Source: Desulfobacterales bacterium
GTDB taxonomy: Bacteria > Desulfobacterota > Desulfobacteria > Desulfobacterales > C00003060
DNA: 34,229 nt
Direction: 5' to 3'
Assembly (NCBI GenBank): GCA_030616475.1
Contig: JAUWXF010000023.1
Location: 1 to 34,229 of the forward strand
A program made the translations under genes and the position numbers. Of the stretch, positions 1 through 7,190 are shown piece after piece. How positions within the stretch are numbered: position 1 is the stretch's first letter; each line of letters starts with the position of its first letter. A model generated the notes under the pieces. That model ran no database searches and was not told where the DNA came from. It worked only from the letters and a program-made list of their open reading frames with translations.

Positions 1-15
1 ATTTTTGTCATTCGA

Positions 16-129
16 TATTGTTTCGGATTTCGGATTTCGATATTCGAATTTTAATTGCATATGAATACAAAACCTTACGTCACATAGACAATCTTTTGTC
101 GATGTTGCGGCACTAAGCGCCTAAAAGGG
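16..129. repeat. Fragment of ATTCGG/ATCCGAA palindromic repeat with conserved tail
   Basis: The first 60 bases contain tandem GGATTTC / GATATTCGAA units that also make up the right arm of the element at 34082-34149. The stretch ends with CACTAAGCGCCTAAAAGGG at 111-129, which resembles the ends of three other repeats in the window (near 7166, 30911 and 34175). It lies downstream of the sbcC-like gene. Only a half element is visible because the window begins here. Confidence 0.5.
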
Positions 130-170
130 TAAAGTGTAAGGTGTTTAGGTTTGGCTGAATGGTGCTCCCA

Positions 171-2807
171 TCATCCCATACGAACCACGGCGGCTTCCCC
201 CACGTTTCTGTACCGGTCAGGCATGCAAGTAAGAATGATTATCTGGCATGCTTGACCGGCTTTGGCGAGAACCGCCCCCATCAACTTGAGCCGTTCCGGA
301 TCTGTGTAACCGAGAGCATCATCAAGGATGAGAGGCGCGCCCCCTCCATCCTTGCCGACGATCATGGCACAAGCGAGGCGAGCTATCAGCGAAAGCTGCT
401 CTTTGGTTCCCCCGCTCAAGGAATCGAATGAAACGGTTGCCCCGCCCAGGGTCCTGCTGGTGATCACCAGGTCTTCACTAACCTCCACTTCAAAAGTGTC
501 GTTGAATAAAAGACGGCCGAGCTGTTCGATCTTCTCCCGGAGAGGGGCTACATACGCGCGGCGGGCTTTGTCACGTTCGTCCTTCATGGTCTCAAATAGA
601 AGCCTCGCGGCGGATGCCCTCCGAACCAACGCTGCACTTTCTCGTCTGACGTGTTCCAGGCGGCTTTCAGCAGCATGGAGCTGCTCGTGAAGTCCGTCCT
701 CACCTAACACCTTGAGACGCGTTTGCACTTCAGTGAGCCCGGTTTGGGCATTCTTGCGCTTCTTCTGGACCGTTAGCAGCGAACCCTTTGCTGTTTCCAT
801 CAATGTCTTGACTTTTTCAGGCCCTTTTATCTTAAGGGCATTCTCGGCATCACGGAAGCTTCCTTCCTGGAAACGAACTTCCTTGGTAGATTTATCCAGT
901 TTTTCCTTTAGCTCATCATCCGGGATACGAGCCCTTGCCCGGCTGAGTTCCTCCTCGGCTTGCTTGAGATCAGCCGCTTTCAGGTCGAGTTGAATACGCG
1001 TTTCACGACTGCTTTCCCGCAACCTATCGCGGACCTCGCGGGCAGAATTCAAAGTATCACGAGCTATTTCCCATTCCCGGCCGGCCTCGTAGAGAGACTT
1101 CTCAGCCTTGCGGAGTTCCTCCTGTGCAGATTCCAGATCAAGACAAAGCGGAGGGGTTGATACGCGTTCGCCCGGATAGACAGGAATACTTTTTCCCAAA
1201 CCGATGACTTTTCTCTCAAGTTGCTCATAAGTAAGATCCCGAAGATTGTCCCGTTCTGTTTGATCTCTGTTTTTGATTTGTCTGAGGGCCTCCCGACGTT
1301 CTTCAAATGCATTTCTCGCCTCGTCCGGGTCGCTGACCCCAGCGGCAGTACAGGCGTTTGTAAGTACTTCTTGCGCTTCTTCAAACCGTTGGGATAAATC
1401 AACGGCCCTGGCACCGGCGGTGACTTCTATATCAAGGGTTTCGGGAATAGTTACCCGAACCCGGTCCGGCACGGAGAGGGGCTTTTCTTCGTTCTTTCCT
1501 ATGGATGCCTGTTCGCCATCGATCTGAAGAGTAAGATCGGTAAGAGCCCGCAACAACAGCGAAGGAGAACCGGCTTCCTGTTGGGCACGAGCAATAATGA
1601 GGGCACGTTCAGCTTTTTGGATTTTTTTGAGACGTTTTTCGTCTACCTGGTTCCTGGTCAGCAGGTCTTCAGCCACAGCGGCTTCCTCGCGTGCGCGATC
1701 AATACGTTCTTTACGTTCCTCCAACTGTTCCAGGTGAAGCTTGTTGTTGAAGTAGTCAAAGTCCGCGCGACGGAGGGTCAGGAGCGTCTCGGCGTCTTTT
1801 CGGCGCTTCTCCGCGGAATCTGCGCTTTCTTCAGCCTTCCCCAACCCTTGCTCCGCGTTCTGCACAGCAGGACCTGATGACGCGATAGCGGCTTCAAGAT
1901 TCGCGTGTTCCTTTTGCGCTTTGTTGACTCTATCGACGAGGTCTTGCCGGGATTCCTTTTCTAGCCGTGCCGCATTTTCGGTCTTTCTCTCCGAATCCAG
2001 TTTTAGTCGGGCGGTCTCCAGAGCGGCTTCCAATTTCTGGATTTCATCGAGGGATTTCTGGTATCCGGAAATTTCGTTCTCAATCTCCACTTCCTGTTTT
2101 GCAAATCGATCAAGGTCATTCTGAAGAAGAGCAACCCGGTCGATATCATCCTCCAAATCCTTGAACTGCTGTTGAAGTGATGCCACCTCATTTAGCGCAT
2201 TTTCTTCGGCTCGCTGAGCAACTTGTAATTCCTTCTTTTCGCTGCCTCGTTCAGTATAATAGTGTGCGTATTCTTCCCGGATTAACTCGAAAAGGCTCTC
2301 TTGCCTTGGGTCGGTGGAATGGCCGCCGGCAGCTCTATCGAGTGCGGCTGATAGGGAAGTTTGCTTTTCCAGGTTCGCCTGGCGAAGCTCCTCCCCCTGT
2401 TGCATATTGAGCGCACGCCAGAGGTCAACGTCGATGGTTTCCCGCAATATAGCCTCGGCTCGTTCGTGCGCTTCGCGGCCGGTATGGTTTTCCGGCTTTG
2501 GCTTTACAACGTTGAGCGTGGTTTCCGGCCTTCTATGGAACCGTTTGAAGTAAGTAAAAGCGTATGGGCCACTTTCCGCCTGTAGTTCAATTTCAGTGCT
2601 AACATCCCGGTCGACTGGTTTGATCGCCTCCACGTTTCGGTGTTTGCTCGAATCGAGATACTCGAAAAGAATCTTTACAGATTCGGTGAGGCTCGTCTTT
2701 CCAGCTTCATTAGGTCCCTCGACAACGGTCAGACCCACGGGGCCAAAATGGACCTCGGCTTCTTCGATTCCCCGGTAGTTGCGCAGTCGGACACAGAGGA
2801 TCTTCAT
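171..2807 (-). CDS. SbcC/Rad50-like (YhaN-like) SMC-type ATPase
   Basis: An 878-aa DNA-repair-type ATPase. Seen directly: a Walker A motif GPNEAGKTS at residues 31-39, a long central coiled coil rich in Glu, Lys, Arg and Leu (about 180-760), the ABC signature LSGGTKEQL at 797-805, and a Walker B LILDD ending at D829-D830. This split-head layout is that of SMC/Rad50/SbcC proteins, which work with an Mre11/SbcD nuclease on DNA ends. No CxxC zinc hook is visible in the coiled coil, so it resembles the hookless YhaN-like branch more than classical SbcC (about 1050 aa). Its ATG overlaps the stop of the upstream SbcD-like gene by 4 bp, which implies a translationally coupled pair. The exact DNA substrate cannot be read from the sequence. 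Confidence 0.85.
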   Translation of the reverse strand: MKILCVRLRNYRGIEEAEVHFGPVGLTVVEGPNEAGKTSLTESVKILFEYLDSSKHRNVEAIKPVDRDVSTEIELQAESGPYAFTYFKRFHRRPETTLNVVKPKPENHTGREAHERAEAILRETIDVDLWRALNMQQGEELRQANLEKQTSLSAALDRAAGGHSTDPRQESLFELIREEYAHYYTERGSEKKELQVAQRAEENALNEVASLQQQFKDLEDDIDRVALLQNDLDRFAKQEVEIENEISGYQKSLDEIQKLEAALETARLKLDSERKTENAARLEKESRQDLVDRVNKAQKEHANLEAAIASSGPAVQNAEQGLGKAEESADSAEKRRKDAETLLTLRRADFDYFNNKLHLEQLEERKERIDRAREEAAVAEDLLTRNQVDEKRLKKIQKAERALIIARAQQEAGSPSLLLRALTDLTLQIDGEQASIGKNEEKPLSVPDRVRVTIPETLDIEVTAGARAVDLSQRFEEAQEVLTNACTAAGVSDPDEARNAFEERREALRQIKNRDQTERDNLRDLTYEQLERKVIGLGKSIPVYPGERVSTPPLCLDLESAQEELRKAEKSLYEAGREWEIARDTLNSAREVRDRLRESSRETRIQLDLKAADLKQAEEELSRARARIPDDELKEKLDKSTKEVRFQEGSFRDAENALKIKGPEKVKTLMETAKGSLLTVQKKRKNAQTGLTEVQTRLKVLGEDGLHEQLHAAESRLEHVRRESAALVRRASAARLLFETMKDERDKARRAYVAPLREKIEQLGRLLFNDTFEVEVSEDLVITSRTLGGATVSFDSLSGGTKEQLSLIARLACAMIVGKDGGGAPLILDDALGYTDPERLKLMGAVLAKAGQACQIIILTCMPDRYRNVGEAAVVRMG

Positions 2808-3934
2808 TGCGCTTTCCCCGCAAGTCTGACCAGGAGAGTGAGTGCGTCGCGGGCCTTGATACCATGCGGTCCCGCATCCTGGGCATTTGACCGTAACCGT
2901 TCCACAGTACGACTGGCAAAGCCGGAAAACCCAAAGCCGGCAAAGTCTGCATCCTCCGGGATCACGACCAATTCCCCAGTGCGTGTCTCAAGAGCGCCCA
3001 GAATCTCGCTGATGTATACAAAAAGCTCCTCAAGCTGGTCATGAAACAAAAGCGAAAGGGTTCCGACCAACCGTAACTTGACTACGGTACGCTCCTTGTC
3101 ATCAATTTCCTCCAGCCAGCGCTTAAGACTCTCTATGTCCTCCTTTGTATTCATATCAACCCGCTTACGCTCAATAAAGCGCCATGCACCTACATTCACC
3201 TCCCGTGTAGCTACTTTCTCTCTGTCGAGGTCAACTACGAGTGCGAAACCGGATTTGACCTCATTGTAATCGGTTTGTTCGGGTGACCCCGCATACCATA
3301 TGCGACCAGTGTTACCCACTTGTGTGAGGGAGTGTCGATCCCCGAGAGCCAGGTAGTGAATCTTGTTTTGCGATATCGCCATCTCTGCCGCGCGAAGGGA
3401 AATAGCCGCCGGATCATCTGGATTTGGAGAGATGCTGTCCACCATCCCATGGGCAACACAAACACGCAGGGTATCAACGACGGATTCAAGAGGTGTGATT
3501 GCCATAGCCGCGAGATCTTGCAGCGGTCGCTTCGAGTACCACGGGACCCCCACAATCTCGATGCCCTCGTCAACCTTAATGGGAATCATGTCCTCTATTA
3601 CATGGACATGAGGCGGTTTCCGCTCCAGGAAGGTTGAGGAACGGTAGACGGATGCTGCGTTAAGTGGATCATGGTTTCCCGGAAGCAGGTAGACCGGAAT
3701 CGGCACATCCTTCAAAGCCTCGAGGGCACGAAAAACCGTCTTCCGATCGATCAGGTTTGACTCAAACACATCCCCGCAAACCACCATGAACCGGCAATCT
3801 TCTTCTTTGGCAATGCTTCCAAGTTTACGTATGGCATCGAATCGGGACTGGGCAAATCTTTCCTGAACCCCTTCTGAGAAAAAATGGCGGGTCATCCCCA
3901 ACTGCCAATCCCCGGTATGAAGAAAGCGGGTCAA
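2804..3934 (-). CDS. SbcD/Mre11-like (YhaO-like) metallophosphoesterase
   Basis: A 376-aa calcineurin-like phosphoesterase, the expected nuclease partner of the adjoining ATPase. Visible motifs: HTGDWQLG (D9), GDVFESN (D55), GNHDP (N87, H88, D89), VAHGMV (H162) and LGDRHS (D199, H201). Classical Mre11/SbcD has DxH in motif I and GHxH in the last motif. Here these read DxQ and GDxH, so two usual metal-ligand histidines are replaced. I believe the same variant occurs in a bacterial subfamily, so it is probably functional rather than decayed. The start codon is TTG, with a good upstream GGAG ribosome binding site (AAAAGGAGCAGATATTG on the minus strand), and no better ATG lies nearby. It is first in a two-gene operon. 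Confidence 0.85.
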   Translation of the reverse strand: MTRFLHTGDWQLGMTRHFFSEGVQERFAQSRFDAIRKLGSIAKEEDCRFMVVCGDVFESNLIDRKTVFRALEALKDVPIPVYLLPGNHDPLNAASVYRSSTFLERKPPHVHVIEDMIPIKVDEGIEIVGVPWYSKRPLQDLAAMAITPLESVVDTLRVCVAHGMVDSISPNPDDPAAISLRAAEMAISQNKIHYLALGDRHSLTQVGNTGRIWYAGSPEQTDYNEVKSGFALVVDLDREKVATREVNVGAWRFIERKRVDMNTKEDIESLKRWLEEIDDKERTVVKLRLVGTLSLLFHDQLEELFVYISEILGALETRTGELVVIPEDADFAGFGFSGFASRTVERLRSNAQDAGPHGIKARDALTLLVRLAGKAQ

Positions 3935-4073
3935 TATCTGCTCCTTTTCTTAATGCTGTCCCTTGCCTTGGCTACTATGAAATACAGTTCATTCCTCGTC
4001 TTCCAGAAGCGCAAGGCGGCATTAATTCAAATTTAAATTCTTTTCTTTTAGACGCCTGATAAAGCTTGGTTTT

Positions 4074-4277
4074 CTAATGTGTTTCTTCGGCATATGCTTC
4101 GGCTTTTTGAAGCAGTTCTGAAACAGTTCGCGGTTTCTTGCCTTTGGTATGTATGTCATCGGCGGTCATTGACTTTTGAAACTCTTGCGCAAGCTCCGTT
4201 CCGAGATAGGGATCGTTGTCATTGACCAGCCTGAATATGATTTCATTTCTGGATGGGCACCTCCTAACTGCTATGGC
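4074..4277 (-). pseudogene. Open-frame remnant following the HTH antitoxin
   Basis: Directly after the TAG stop of the HTH gene (4278-4280), the same frame stays open for 67 codons to a TAG at 4074-4076. The translation contains NEIIFRLVNDNDPYLGTEL, then KGKKPRTVSELLQKAEAYAEE, and ends ETH. The composition is protein-like, but there is no ATG near the front of the frame; an in-frame Met lies at about residue 34. It may be the 3' part of a lost gene, a readthrough extension, or a small gene with a non-standard start. I do not recognise the family. The rest of the interval up to 3935 shows no gene. Confidence 0.35.
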
Positions 4278-4652
4278 CTAAATTTCAGCCTTAAACTCGA
4301 GCTTCTGATCTCCGAACATAGGTTCTATGATTTTATGAACCCCATGCCCCGGATTTTTCTCTTTGAACACACGCACCAAATGATACTTAGATAACAGTTT
4401 TAAATCACGATCTAAACTCACTGCTGTGCGCTTCATTTGGGCAACTAGATCACTAAAAACAACTCTTTCCTTTCCACGTAGATGACGGACCAGCCTTGTC
4501 CTCTCCGGCTTCAGCAGGTTCATCAGGTCTGATGGTTCAATCCATATAATATTCTTGCGGGTTACTCGTCTGCCTTCGTCAATTTCCTTTGCAGTCTCTT
4601 TTGCTGATGCAAAAAAGTCTGATAAGGAGCCACTTTTGATTTCAACGCTCAT
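4278..4652 (-). CDS. HTH antitoxin-type regulator (partner of TumE-like protein)
   Basis: A 124-aa protein with a C-terminal winged helix-turn-helix (about residues 50-115, with VVFSDLVAQMKRTAVSLDRD and LLSKYHLVRVF). It resembles the COG4190-type predicted transcriptional regulators found beside DUF6516/TumE proteins. Its ATG at 4650-4652 overlaps the stop of the upstream gene (4 bp, ATGA), so the two are translationally coupled. The inferred role is to bind and neutralise the TumE-like partner and repress the shared promoter at 4977-5005. Toxin-first order is usual for this pairing. Pairing is inferred from family and arrangement. Confidence 0.7.
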   Translation of the reverse strand: MSVEIKSGSLSDFFASAKETAKEIDEGRRVTRKNIIWIEPSDLMNLLKPERTRLVRHLRGKERVVFSDLVAQMKRTAVSLDRDLKLLSKYHLVRVFKEKNPGHGVHKIIEPMFGDQKLEFKAEI

Positions 4653-4966
4653 TTTATAAACTCCTTGACCTCCTGTTCAAATCTTTCGACAATATCTTGA
4701 TAGGTGGTAAAATCATCAACAGGAATAATCTCACCAAAATAGTGTTTGTGATGGTAGTCGTGGGTATTGTCATATCCAAGTACCCGTCCATTATCATCTG
4801 CAAAGATTGAATGATTTATGTATGCCATGCTATATTTCGCAATATTTCCTTCAGAGTCTTCCCATGCTTCGATTTTGATTACACCACCTCCCATCTTTTC
4901 TTTAACAGGAAAAATCTCATTTACAACCTTTTGAAAAGGCCTTCTTCCCTTGCCAATATTTACCAT
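4649..4966 (-). CDS. TumE-family (DUF6516) toxin-like protein
   Basis: A 105-aa protein with the hallmark central segment GRVLGYDNTHDYHHKHYFG (about residues 61-79), which I recognise from the DUF6516/TumE family of small toxin-antitoxin proteins. The predicted strand-rich core ends in a helix (DIVERFEQEVKEFI). It is the first gene of a two-gene minus-strand operon with the HTH gene. There is no clear Shine-Dalgarno before the ATG, and the predicted transcription start lies only a few bases upstream, so the mRNA may be nearly leaderless. The biochemical target is not evident from sequence. Confidence 0.7.
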   Translation of the reverse strand: MVNIGKGRRPFQKVVNEIFPVKEKMGGGVIKIEAWEDSEGNIAKYSMAYINHSIFADDNGRVLGYDNTHDYHHKHYFGEIIPVDDFTTYQDIVERFEQEVKEFIK

Positions 4967-4976
4967 ATGGGAAAAT

Positions 4977-5005
4977 ATGATAGCAGGTATTTAAATAGAA
5001 GTAAA
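4977..5005 (-). promoter_or_regulatory. Candidate sigma70 promoter of the TumE/HTH pair
   Basis: On the minus strand, TTTACT (5000-5005) is followed after exactly 17 bp by TATCAT (4977-4982), a 4/6 and 5/6 match to the -35 and -10 consensus. The expected start point (about 4970) is only about 4-6 nt before the ATG at 4966, which fits the missing Shine-Dalgarno. Inference from consensus only. Confidence 0.5.
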
Positions 5006-5139
5006 GCTGAAAATATGGCTTCGAGGATTTGTCGAGTTTCGGATTTTGCCTGAACACAACTTTTGGATTAATGGGAAAACGGGCGTGCCGACGGCAAAAA
5101 GACTATCCTACGGGAGCGCATATCCGTATGAGAAACATG

Positions 5140-5154
5140 GGGGTCAAACCTTGA
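5140..5154. repeat. Extra solo copy of the MITE outer terminus
   Basis: GGGGTCAAACCTTGA is identical to the outermost 15 bases of the right arm of the adjacent element (5396-5410, inverted). It lies directly upstream of the left arm in direct orientation, so it may be a scar of an earlier insertion or a nested end. Confidence 0.55.
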
Positions 5155-5161
5155 TTAACAT

Positions 5162-5410
5162 GGGGTCAAAACTTGACAGGCTGTTGCCCAAACAAAAATT
5201 CCTTTGAGCGGTCATTAAAACGTTTTTTGCGAATAAATCTCGGCGAAGCGGAAGATCAGCGATTGAGCGCTGACGCTTCACTACGTGTCAACTGTTTGAG
5301 CCCGAAGGGCGAGTTTTGGAATCGCCTGGAGCAAGCCTTAGATTTATCAAAAAAACGTTTTAGACCAAGCGAAAAGGGATTTGGGCAACAGCCCGTCAAG
5401 GTTTGACCCC
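5162..5410. mobile_element. MITE-like element with 31-bp terminal inverted repeats
   Basis: The arms 5162-5192 and 5380-5410 are inverted repeats that differ at two positions. They begin GGGGTCAAA and end with TTTGACCCC. The complementarity continues imperfectly inward: both arms carry AAAACGTTTTTT-like and AATAAATC-like blocks. The 249-bp unit has no transposase. An open frame inside it (77 codons) is a by-product. A non-autonomous transposable element, or a long hairpin of the REP/RAYT type, are the likely explanations. The remaining sequence 5006-5139 and 5411-5470 shows nothing else that I can support. Confidence 0.75.
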
Positions 5411-5470
5411 AATCACCCCCCATGAAGCTTCAAAAGAGTAACAAAGTAGCAATAAAATACAATAGTTATA

Positions 5471-5500
5471 GAGTTATTTACTTATTTAAGGACGCCCCGG
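5471..5500 (-). repeat. Solo copy of the TAAATAAGTAA dispersed repeat
   Basis: Read on the minus strand, GGGGCGTCCTTAAATAAGTA matches the segment at about 26268-26297 on the plus strand (GGGGACGTCCGTAAATAAGT) and a looser copy at about 27077-27105. It lies just downstream of the YgiT-type gene. It is probably an end of a small RAYT/IS200-type repeat; the assignment is inferred. Confidence 0.4.
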
Positions 5501-5511
5501 TTGTTCCTACC

Positions 5512-5778
5512 TTACACTGCCACGGTTTCTGCTTCATACTTTATAAGGGGAACCGATATAGTAGGTGCTTTATTTATGCGGTTACTGTCCTTAAGTAGCA
5601 CGGCGATATGTTCCCCTACCTCTGCATTGACCACTTTTTCGCCACATTGAGGACATACCCCGGCTGGAACTTTCTCAATCACTACCAATTTCTCCTTAAT
5701 CCAGAAGTCCTGCTGGATATTCTTCTCCTCTAGTGGGGTGTCACAGGTTTCGCATTTTCCATAATCATACATTATCAT
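5512..5778 (-). CDS. YgiT-type zinc-finger antitoxin-like protein
   Basis: An 88-aa protein with two CxxC knuckles (CETC at residues 9-12 and CPQC at 42-45), typical of the YgiT/MqsA N-terminal zinc-binding domain, followed by a short tail without a clear DNA-binding HTH. Members of this family usually lie next to a DUF4258/MqsR-like mRNA interferase toxin. Here no intact toxin gene is present on either side. Only a short open stretch of about 20 codons (encoding VIDKIRKKVFGKEYDNV) precedes it behind a GGAGGGG ribosome binding site, and its stop overlaps the start of this gene. The antitoxin may be an orphan after toxin deletion. The start could also be Met3. Confidence 0.75.
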   Translation of the reverse strand: MIMYDYGKCETCDTPLEEKNIQQDFWIKEKLVVIEKVPAGVCPQCGEKVVNAEVGEHIAVLLKDSNRINKAPTISVPLIKYEAETVAV

Positions 5779-6271
5779 ATTCCTTGCCGAAGACCTTCTT
5801 GCGTATCTTATCGATTACACTCAGAATATCCCCTCCTTTTGACGATAACCCATAATTCTCAGATTCAGATGCCTATGTAACGTGACTAAGGTTGGCAATA
5901 GATAACCCTCTTTTTTTATCATGGGAAACAGGCCATTACAACTCGAAATTCCCCGTGTTTCATTTTAGGTTTCGTCCGCCTGCGGTGGATTAATTCCGCA
6001 ATCCGCAGTCCGCAATCCAAAATCGGTATGACCGTACCTGTCACACTTGTCGTGGCATAATACAGGTTAAGTCGGGGCTTTGGGCTTTACTTTGGTCCTC
6101 GTTCCTGATAAAAAATCCAGCTAAATCACTAAGAAACAGGGCAATTTGTCCAATGTCAAGGGCAGACCCCAATTATTTCCGTTCCCACGTAAAAGAAGGG
6201 GGGAGGAGGGGAAGACCAAAGTTGCTTTTTTTGCGGCAAAAGGGCTAAGAGGGAAGTGGTTCTGGTGGCAA
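5779..6271. other. Intergenic region with short repeats, no gene seen
   Basis: It contains a candidate toxin remnant at about 5765-5824 (minus strand, see the YgiT entry), the tandem CCGCAATCCGCAGTCCGCAA repeat at about 5997-6017, and ATGTCAAGGGCAGACCCCAA at about 6152-6171, which looks like an end of a GGGGTCTGCCC-type REP/MITE element. An in-frame extension of radC runs back to 6146 but reads as repeat-derived sequence. Confidence 0.4.
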
Positions 6272-6994
6272 ATGGAAAAGAGAGATAAAGGAAAAAATAA
6301 TCTTCACATAAAGGATTGGCCGGAAGGGGATCGGCCCAGGGAAATGCTATTGGAAAAGGGTGCGGGAGCTTTGAGTGATGCCGCGGTGTTGGCTATTCTT
6401 CTCAGAACAGGCCGTCAGGGGCAGAATGCCATCGCCCTTGCCAGGGAGATGATAAGCAAGTTTGGCGGGCTTAATGGGTTGATGACGGCAACACAGGAGG
6501 ATATATTAGGTGTTAAGGGGATAGGAAAGGCTAAGATCGCCCAGATTTTAGCTGCCGTGGAAATTGTCAAACGCCAGCTACGACAGCCCCTTGCAAAGAT
6601 CAACGTTATCGAAAATCCCCATGACCTGTTTGAATATTTAAGGGTGTCAATGAGCAATCTTTCCCGTGAGGAATTTCGAGTTCTCCATTTGAACAGATCA
6701 AAACACCTGATTGGGGAAGAGGTCCTGTTTCGTGGAACGGTTGATGAATCCTCAGTTTATACTCGTGAAGTGATAGAGTCGGCCCTGAGGAAAAAGGCTT
6801 CAGCCCTTATTTTTGCACATAATCACCCTACCGGGCCGGCTGAGGCCAGCCAGGAGGATGTTGAATTGACCGGATCACTGGTAAACGCATGCAGGGCAGT
6901 TGATATTCCGGTTCTGGACCATGTCATAGTTGGCAGAGGCGGTTTTCTGAGCTTGCAGCGGGAATGCCCTGAGATTTTTGCAGGAGACACTTAA
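6272..6994 (+). CDS. radC: RadC-family JAB/MPN domain protein
   Basis: A 240-aa RadC (family usual length about 225). N-terminal UPF0758 part: WPEGDRPREMLLEKGAGALS, then the helix-hairpin-helix GVKGIGKAKIAQI. C-terminal JAB/MPN metalloprotease-like domain with the full zinc motif HNHPTG followed by SQEDVELT (the Asp ligand) and an upstream Glu. Despite its historic name, its role in DNA repair is disputed; RadC-like proteins are often found in genomic islands. I chose the ATG at 6272 because family similarity begins here. The longer frame from 6146 adds 42 residues of basic, repeat-derived sequence. Confidence 0.9.
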   Translation: MEKRDKGKNNLHIKDWPEGDRPREMLLEKGAGALSDAAVLAILLRTGRQGQNAIALAREMISKFGGLNGLMTATQEDILGVKGIGKAKIAQILAAVEIVKRQLRQPLAKINVIENPHDLFEYLRVSMSNLSREEFRVLHLNRSKHLIGEEVLFRGTVDESSVYTREVIESALRKKASALIFAHNHPTGPAEASQEDVELTGSLVNACRAVDIPVLDHVIVGRGGFLSLQRECPEIFAGDT

Positions 6995-7027
6995 CCCGGG
7001 CAAGCCGGAACCAAAACAAAAAACTTT

Positions 7028-7190
7028 ATCACGAAAGCACGAAAGTACGAAGACACGAAAGTCTCAATGTTATTTCGTGCTTTCAATATTTCGTGGTTTG
7101 CGGCCTTACGCCTTGAGAAGAAGCGTGATTATCTTCTAAATATTCTGCCTGAAAAAACAAGTAGTTCACAACTAACGGACTAAAACAGCG
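7028..7190. repeat. CACGAAA palindromic repeat with conserved TAACGGACTAAA tail
   Basis: Tandem CACGAAAG units at 7028-7061 are mirrored by TTTCGTGCTTTCAATATTTC at 7073-7092, giving an imperfect hairpin. The sequence then runs through GATTATCTTCT to TCACAACTAACGGACTAAAA (7166-7185). The same plan occurs at 30722-30930 and 33973-34196. The tail directly abuts the hsdM start codon, so the repeat supplies the 5' flank of the restriction operon. Confidence 0.6.
7113..7142 (+). promoter_or_regulatory. Possible promoter of the hsd-qat operon
   Basis: TTGAGA at 7113-7118 and TAAATA at 7137-7142 are separated by 18 bp, a moderate sigma70-like match about 48 bp upstream of hsdM and inside the palindromic repeat. 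Weak evidence; no other candidate was clearly better in this 195-bp gap. Confidence 0.3.

Noticed and set aside
159-431. 90-codon plus-strand frame near the window start
   Set aside because: It is antisense to the conserved ATPase head of the SbcC-like gene.
5173-5406. 77-codon plus-strand frame
   Set aside because: It covers almost the whole MITE-like element and is explained by the inverted repeats.
6146-6271. 42-codon N-terminal extension of RadC
   Set aside because: Basic, repeat-derived sequence outside the family domain; the ATG at 6272 matches the usual start.
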